Below, one piece after another: positions 56,976 through 64,000 of a stretch of DNA of 64,000 bases. The notes under the pieces were generated by a model that worked only from the letters and a program-made list of their open reading frames with translations, ran no database searches and was not told the origin of the DNA. This DNA is from Symsagittifera roscoffensis (Eukaryota; Xenacoelomorpha; Acoela; Convolutidae). The first letter of the stretch is position 1; every line of letters starts with the position of its first letter. Both the position numbers and the translations under genes were made by a program. The stretch is from NCBI RefSeq assembly GCF_963678635.1, contig NC_087062.1, forward strand, positions 15,675,789 through 15,739,788. Direction: 5' to 3'.

Positions 56976-57367
56976 ATTTCGTTCAGAGAAAACACATTAA
57001 ACATTTTTTTGTTCGACTCTCTAATGGTTTCTGGAGCTAGCTCTCAGCATCGCGCACTGGAGATCCCACCACCAAGAAAACACTGTGAAATGAAGAATCA
57101 AGTCTTAGATTTTCCAAATCTTCGTTATGACTGCAACAAAAACACCCGAAAAACTTGAAAAATTTCATCAAAAACTACGTTAAGAACTTCTGCAGCCGAA
57201 ATTTATTATCAAATCAAGGTTAAGATTTGGTAAAAAAGTATTCAGTATTCAGTTACCATATGCGCTAATATTCGGATATTTAATGATGACGGTTGAAACA
57301 CTAGGTCGCCTAAGCAAGCTGCAATATCAAACATTCTTCATACATTCTCTGCATTTTTTTCATTTAG

Positions 57368-59406
57368 GGGGCTTTGCATCACCTTTCATTACCCTTCACG
57401 GAAGCTGCGTAGCTGATTTTGCAGCTCAAGTTTTTACAATTTATATCAAGGTTTTCCCTCAAACGAAAGAGATAATCAACGCAGTAAATCAATCGGATAA
57501 TTTCCTGGTTGAGGAACCCAAGAAATAGCTGAACTTCTTCGCAATTAAAACTCATTATCATGGAGAAAAAATTACACGAAAAGTAGAGTTTTTCCAACAA
57601 GCAACAAAATGAAACAAAAAGTAGAGTTTTTCCAACAAGCAAAGTATCGATAACAGCATCTTATCTCGTTTTCCAACAGTGACGCATAATCCTTTCAAAT
57701 TTAAAACTCAAGGCACATCAGACAAGCTAGGGATCATTTTTCCAGGGCACGGTTACGTTACTCCACCAGCTTCTCCTTCACCATAAACAGCAGCTTCGTT
57801 GACTCTGAATTCGATGCCGGAAACTCACTAAACTCACAACCCAGTCTCCAACTGCTCGTTTTCAAAAAACTTTTATATCTTTTCAGCATCAATTTTACAA
57901 CACAGCAGGCAACAGCATTTTTTCTAGAATAATCACAACAGCGCAAATCCAAAGACTTGAAAGTCCTCGTATCCAGCTGATACTTTTCAAATTGACCTCG
58001 CCAAAATCTCTCAAGCAGCGGTACACGAATATCAGAATACAGTGAGCCCAATGTCCAATGAAAAAAATCATGAATTGTGCTTTTGTCTATTTTGCCAACC
58101 CCAACTAACTTGGCAGATCTTCAACCAAAAATGAGCCTTTATGCAGTGTGGTTTTTAAAAAACATTGCACAAAATGATTAAATCCTGATATCCAGCTCAC
58201 CAACTGTACTTGCATTCAGTTTTGTGCGCAAAAAGTTAAATCAAAAGGCTTCACCATCAAAAAAATTTTAAGACTAGACTCAGGAGCGACATTAACTAGT
58301 TTTGATCAACTGCAAAAACGATTTAGCAATCGGTATACATTGAAAAAAAATCATTACCAGTTTTAGTGCCTAACGGAATTATCAAAAAAAATTGATCTCA
58401 GAGCGATTTTCTTCAACTAGTGTCGCTGAGAACTTTCACTATAATTAACTAAAGCAAACTCTAAGCAAACTGAGCAAACTTAGCAAAATATATAAACAAA
58501 CTTAGCAAATTCTTTACCTACATAACCGTTCAGTTAAACCAAAAATTTGACGGAAACCCGTTCAAAAAAATAAAGGTTCAGCATGTTCAGATCTGCCATT
58601 CGAAACAATAATTAAATGAAACAACGGACCAATGAGTTGCTTGCAAACACGGTAATAGGATCGGCTAGAGAAGTAATAATTAAATTACTTCTCATGTTTC
58701 GCATCCTAAAATTTGCAATTCAGCTTCAGTAGAACTCAACCGAAGATTCAGAAACTCACGTTAAAATTCTATTTGGCTACAATTGTTTGCCTACGTTGCA
58801 ATTGCAAGAGTTACTTTTTGTTTTTTGATTTCAGCTTCAACTGAACTATACAAACCACGGTACTAAGTATACAAACCACGGAACTCTTTCTGTGGGCTAC
58901 TGGAAACAGACTATACAAACTAAACAACCAAGTATACAAACCACGGAACTCTTTCTGTGGGCTACTGGAAAGCCGCCTTTTTCATTAAGAACCAGGAGCT
59001 TACAACATGTGTTTCGATGGTTTTTCAAAGATAAGAAATCTATTGCTGGGATACCTGACGTTTACTGATCTCAGAGATTGATAAAACTCGTCAAAATAAA
59101 AGAGTTAAAGTAAATAACTACAACCGTTGTATGTATATAGAAGTATAATAGCAGAATAGACTTAGCCCAAATTAGATTTAATTTTATTTTTCAAAGTGTA
59201 TTGGGTAGAGAAAGATATAGAGATGGTTAAGCTAACGTAAGAAGAAGAGTTGGTCTGATTCATAAGATGATTAACAGACAGATGAACTTAAGTTTTTAGC
59301 ATCATAAGATAACTTAGCACGACTGGTGGGCGACCTTGGCGCCACTGCAAAAACTGCAGCAAAGAGTGCAACTTAAAAACATGATATGTCATATGCGCGG
59401 CATAAT
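57368..59406. repeat. 2.04-kb tandem duplication, unit 1
   Basis: Starts GGGCTTTGCATCACCTTTCATTACC and ends CATATGCGCGGCATAAT; unit 2 follows at once. Identity is about 96 percent. Inside are a short conserved minus-strand ORF, AGCAAACTTAGCAAA microsatellite-like repeats (58450-58510), and an internal repeat of TATACAAACCACGGAACTCTTTCTGTGGG (about 58870-58975). The plus-strand ORF 57283-57528 enters from outside and is frameshifted in unit 2. Confidence 0.9.
57765..58133 (-). CDS. Conserved short ORF of unknown function, unit 1 copy
   Basis: The minus-strand frame begins after a TGA near 58135 and reads KLVGVGKIDKSTIHDFFHWT, LGSLYSDIRVPLLERFWRGQ and FEKYQLDTRTFKSL. It then goes through a Cys-containing RCCDYSRKNAVACCVVKL and ends at an early TAA after KEKLVE. 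Composition is protein-like and the second copy keeps the frame. The TAA here is a mutation relative to unit 2 (GAG TAA against GAG TTA). It is probably a fragment of a mobile-element or host protein; no family recognised. The first Met codon is unlikely to be the true start. Confidence 0.45.
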
Positions 59407-61443
59407 GGGCTTTGCATCACCTTTCATTGCCCTTCACGGAAGCTGCGTACCTGATTTTGCAGCTCAATTTTTTACAATTTATATCAAGGTTTCCCTCAAA
59501 CGAAAGAGATAATCAATGCAGTAACTCAATGGGATAATTTCCTGGTTGAGGAACCCAAGAACTAGCTGAACTTCATCGCAATTAAAACTCATTATCATGA
59601 AAAAAATTAAACAAAAAGTATAGTTTTTCCAACAAGCAAAGTATCAATAACAGCATCTTATCTCGTTTTCCAACAGTGACGCATAATCCTTTCAAATTTA
59701 AAGCTCAAGGCACATCAGACAAGCTAGGGATCATTTTCCAAGGCACGGTTACGTAACTCCACCAGCTTCTCCTTCTCCATAAACAGCAGCTTCGTTGACT
59801 CTGAATTCGATGCCGGAAACTCACTAAACTCACAACCCAGTCTCCAACTGCTCGTTTTCAAAAAACTTTTATATCTTTTCAGCATCAATTTTACAACACA
59901 GCAGGCAACAGCATTTTTTCTAGAATAATCACAACAGCGCAAATCCAAAGACTTGAAAGTCCTCGTATCCAGCTGATACTTTTCAAATTGACCTCGCCAA
60001 AATCTCTCAAGCAGCGGTACACCAATATCAGAATACAGTGAGCCCAATGTCCAATGAAAAAAATCATGAATTGTGCTTTTGTCTATTTTGCCTACCCCAA
60101 CTAACTTGACAGATCTTCAACCAAAAAATGAGCCTTTATGCAGTGTGGTTGGAAAAGACATTGCACAAAATGATTAAATCCTGCTATCCAGCTCACCAAC
60201 TGTACTTGCACTCAGTTTTGTGCGCAATACGTTAAATCGAAAGGCTTCACCATCAAAAAAATTTTAAGACTAGAGCGACATTAACTAGTTTTGATCAACA
60301 GCAAAAACGATTTAGCAATCGGTATACATTGAAAAAAAAAAACATTACCAGTTTTAGTGCCTAACGGAATTATCAAAAAAAATTGCAGCTAAGAGCGATT
60401 TTCTTCAACTAGTGTCGCTGAGAACTTTAACTATAACTAACTAAAGCAAACTCTAAGCATACTTAGCAAACTTAGCAAATCAAGCAAACTCAGCTAAGCA
60501 AGCTGAGCAAACTTAGCTAACTGAGCAAACTGAAAACAAACTTAGCGAATTCTTTACCTACATAACCGTTCAGTTAAACCAAAAATTTGACGGAAATCCG
60601 TTCAAAAAAATAAAGGTTCAGCATGTTCAGATCTGCCATTCAAAACAATAACTAAATGAAACAGCGGACCAATGAGTTGCTTGCAAACACGGAAATAGGA
60701 TCGGCTAGAGAAGTAATAATAAAATTACTTCTCATGTTTCACATCCTAAAATTTGCAATTCAGCTTCAGTAGAACTCAACCGAAGATTCAAAAACTCACG
60801 TTAAAATTCTATTTGGCTACAATTGTTTGCCTACGTTGCAATTGCAAGAGTTACTTTTTGTTTTTTGATTTCAGCTTCAACTGAACTATACAAACCACGG
60901 TACTAAGTATACAAACCACGGAACTCTTTCTGTGGGCTACTGGAAACAGACTATACAAACTAAACAACCAAGTATACAAACCACGGAACTCTTTCTGTGG
61001 GCTACTGGAAAGCCGCCTTTTTCATTAAGAACCAGGAGCTTACAACATGTGTTTCGATGGTTTTTCAAAGATAAGAAATCTACTGCTGGGATACCTGACG
61101 TTTACTGAACTCAGAGATTGATAAAACTCGGTAAAATAAAAGAGTTAAACTAATTAACTACAACCGTTGTATGTATATAGAAGTATAATAGCAGAATAGA
61201 CTTAGCCCAAATTAGATTTAACTTTATTTTTCAAAGTGTATTGGGTAGAGAAAGATATAGAGCTGGTTAAGCTAACGTAAGAAGAAGAGTTGATCTGATT
61301 CATAAGATGATTAACAGACAGATGAACTTAAACTTTTAGCATCATAAGATAACTTAGAACGACTGGTGGGCGACCTTGGTGCCACTGCAAAAACTGCAGC
61401 AAAGAGTGCAACTTAAAAACATGATATGTCATATGCGCGGCAT
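59407..61443. repeat. 2.04-kb tandem duplication, unit 2
   Basis: Second unit, ending CATATGCGCGGCAT before non-repeated GACATGCCGGGAGG. The AGCAAACTTAGC-type microsatellite is longer here (about 60440-60545). Confidence 0.9.
59724..60100 (-). CDS. Conserved short ORF of unknown function, unit 2 copy
   Basis: Same frame as the unit 1 ORF but open for ten more codons at the end (KLVELRNRALENDP, then TAG at 59724-59732). Only two or three amino-acid differences separate the copies (R/G and V/E). This is the more intact copy; function unknown. Confidence 0.5.
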
Positions 61444-61530
61444 GACATGCCGGGAGGCAACAAAAAAATCTTACAAGTGTGATTTTTTCTTTTAGGATAA
61501 CAACACCACCACCTAGGTCAGAAAACAAAA

Positions 61531-63990
61531 CTAGAAAAAACTTATAATTTTTTCGAGCGACAGCACTAAGACAAAGTTTTGAAGAAAGTTTTTAGAAAGT
61601 TTGAAGAAAATTTTGTACTGAGATTGATTAATCTTTGAAAACGAACTTGATTGAGCAGTCTTCGGCGTTTCTCCGAATAAAGCGACGCTTCGGGGTGACC
61701 GAGGAACTCTCTCCGCCTTGACCTGGCAACGGAGAAGAGTACGCGCATTCTTCCACTTCTTTGAGGGAGTGGCGAATTGGACTACCGTAGCAAGCTGGAG
61801 CTTTCCTGTTTCGACCGCACTCGAAGAAGAAGTTTCCGACTCCACATTATCCTGTACCGCTGAATGTGGCGGTTCGACATGAGTAGAACTCCCTGAAAAA
61901 ATTGACCCAGTTTAGCGACCTCTGACGTCACTGGGCCGTGAATTGAAGTCTCTGCTGTGGTGTCTGGGACCATGAATGGCGTACCAAGATCGTAGAGTTG
62001 GAGTTCGTGTAACTACCGTGTCGATAGCATGCAGAGTGACCACAGAGTTGTTCGACGCGTCGAGGCCTCCCATGGTCGAATCCGAAGGCAAGGGCGGGTA
62101 CGATGGGGTTGAAGGCGTTTGAGGAACGTGTTGTGCTGATGGCCCCTGAAGAAGCGCTGAAGAGATCCTCGGGACGCGCTGAGGGGTAGATATTGATCGA
62201 GGAGACCGCCTGGGCGATTGAGTACCTGACAGAGCTTCCTGGGTATCGGAGTCCGACAACAGGATTACTGGCGGATCTGCCGACCGCACGTGAGGAGTTG
62301 GCACTATCAGAAAAGGATATCTTTCCGTAGGCATAGTGATCTGACCTCGTGGCGCTATGTTTCGTGGAGGCAAAGTTTGTCCTATCCTGTCTCCCCGAAT
62401 GGGAGCTGCTGCTGATCTTTTAGCTAAACCCTCATGATTATCAAAATTGCGTTTTAGAGTTATGTCGTTCTTCCGGAAAACTTTTCCGGTGTCCGTAATA
62501 TATGTGTTGTTCGTGAGGCGAACGATCTTGAATTTTACCAGTCTATAAAGGGACTTTTCGGATTTTCTGCTAGACATTCCCTAAAAGTTTTTACACTGCC
62601 AGGATTATGTATCAACAAAGACTCTAAATTACTTGTACCAGAAGGTCTTTGACGTGAATGACTCGGTGAAACCGAAGGTTCTCTGCTGGGTGCATCCTCA
62701 GGTTAGTTTTGCTGAGGCCTGTTTTCAGAGCATTAGCAATCTCATTATTGCGTGACCCGAGCTCCCGCATCAATTTCCGCCCCATCTCCACGTTAATACT
62801 ACGTTTAAGCTGGTTCCACCGGTTAGCAGCGAGTGCGAGATCTTCAAGGGCTTTATATTGTTGGGTGTCAGCTATCTTCCGACCCGGGACAACTTTCTTG
62901 AAACACAGGACCACACCTGGACTGAGAGAACCACATTTCACCCTCTTCACTCTGTCCAGGCTATAATCTTGGCTGTGTCGATCTTCCAGTTTCAGGAGAC
63001 TGCGCGCTAGGATACTTTGATCTGAAGCATTAGCAAGAGTCTTATCCCTGGCCAAAGAAAAATCCGTATTCGGTTTTCGACCGAAATGAACTTCAAAAGG
63101 AGATTTCTTAAGAGTTGCAAGCTAGGATTTCCTTAGGTCATCCAAGATTGTGTGGAGGACATGATTGAGAATTTTATACTGAGGGCTAAATGCCTATGTT
63201 CACAATTTACGTTTTATCTTCTGGATAGTCCTTTCCACTTTCCCACAGCCACAGTGGTCACCAACTGGGCAGAATAATTGATCGATTCTCAAATTTTTGC
63301 AAAAATCCTTAAGCAGAGCAATTTTAAAACCGGAGCCGTGGCCTGTGCGTGTAGATTTTGTATGCCGTGGATGCGTATATATGCTTCAGAAATTTGAGTA
63401 TTTTTTGGAAGCGGTATTTTTTGTAAGCAAAACGGACAGGAATTTTGAGAACGTGTCCACTGCCACCAAGGTCAAATCCTTTTTCCTTTTTCATCCTGCA
63501 ACGGGTCAGCAAAATCTAACTGTAATTCCTCATTAGGAGCAAATAGGGGAGGGAGCGGTAGCGAAGAAATAAATGTGTGAGACGATTTCAAGTTCTTACC
63601 AAAATTCGTACATTCCATACACATCTGACTTCTTTCAACGATCTGTCGATTCATAAAGGGGCACCAGATGTAATCGGCCGCCTCTATCATGGCTTGTTGG
63701 CCAGGGTGAGATCGGTGTAGTCGTGTCAAAATCGCCGATCGAAGCTTGAAGGGTATTGGCAACTTATTGTCAATGAGGATACAATTATCCTTAACCGACG
63801 CTACTGGCCAAAACTGAGCGACGTAGAGGCCCTGTTTTGAGAAGGGCTGAACATCGTTGTCTAACATTGCCCCTTCATCGGCCCGAGAAACTCGTCTTCG
63901 TCGGTTAACTCAACCAGTAACCCGACATCGAACAAGCTGGGAAGGCCCACAATCTCCTTCTTCTCCTGTGAGACGAACGGCTTCTTTTTG
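61531..63990 (-). pseudogene. Gypsy-like retroelement fragment: integrase and pol C-terminal region, decayed
   Basis: Minus strand, read 3' to 5' on the given strand. 63867-63540 encodes the integrase zinc-binding domain (ILTRLHRSHPGQQAMIEAAD, then CMECTNFGKN). Near 63450 the first catalytic Asp is in LVAVDTFSKF after a frameshift. Near 63330-63300 the second site reads RTGHGSGFK where RTDQG.GF is expected, so the catalytic Asp is lost. Near 63240 the Glu is in CGKVERTIQKIK. A C-terminal tail follows in frames 63055-62624, 62577-61912 (Ser/Pro-rich, with SLYRLVKFKIVRL and NTYITDTGKVFRKNDI) and 61845-61620. Several frame breaks. The element continues beyond the window; its LTR is not identified. 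Confidence 0.85.
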
Positions 63991-64000
63991 ATGGCACAAA

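Overview
The window looks like AT-rich, intron-rich, transposon-laden DNA of an invertebrate animal. The only host gene I can support lies on the minus strand and runs from about 52.6 kb down to 15.4 kb. It encodes a Patched-domain (RND/sterol-sensing type) multi-pass membrane protein. I rebuilt eleven exons by splice sites, reading phase and agreement with the Patched fold: exon a 52420-52580, b 49012-49361, c 28344-28482, d 26496-26711, e 25737-25810, f 22338-22471, g 20900-21847, h 20094-20265, i 19420-19548, j 16451-16695, k 15411-15663. The order is first extracellular domain, TM2-TM6 (sterol-sensing domain), cytoplasmic loop, TM7, second extracellular domain, TM8-TM12. The N-terminal part including TM1 is not identified. 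Several of these exons are hidden under longer spurious ORFs on the other strand. One intron (g/h) closes only as a GA-AG intron and another (d/e) fits best as GC-AG. GA/GG donors are known to be frequent in the calanoid copepod Eurytemora affinis, and non-canonical introns are also known in larvacean tunicates, so I lean towards a copepod or similar animal. That is an inference only.

Region by region: 1-10 kb is a nest of direct repeats (A 1259-2815 / 7471-9025, B 3405-3692 / 9739-10027, C at about 740-bp period from 5.9 to 7.46 kb) around a dead reverse transcriptase (about 3.79-5.01 kb, minus strand), with a striking cluster of GAGCGGTTT motifs at 9.04-9.26 kb. 10-15.4 kb has small tandem duplications and a tRNA-like SINE fragment. 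15.4-29.5 kb holds most Patched exons. Its introns carry MITE families: a foldback element at 17.5-19.0 kb, a CAGGGGCGGATTTAGG-ended family, and a GGGGCGAAATGTG palindrome.

The 20.5-kb intron between exons b and c contains a roughly 16-kb element (about 29.62-45.70 kb). It is bounded by diverged terminal inverted repeats of about 0.5 kb and carries a broken protein-primed-type family B DNA polymerase gene next to the right repeat, which is the layout of a Polinton/Maverick-like element. A tandem duplication across its left end placed a second copy of host exon c inside the element.

45.7-52.4 kb is intron with another MITE family (CAGTGCCG ends) and local duplications. 53.2-64 kb is mobile DNA: a plus-strand Gypsy-like integrase fragment with an intact D,D(35)E triad, tRNA-derived SINE pieces, a 2.04-kb tandem duplication containing a conserved short ORF of unknown function, and a minus-strand Gypsy-like integrase and C-terminal region with a lost catalytic residue. 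No rRNA gene, intact tRNA gene or CRISPR array was seen.
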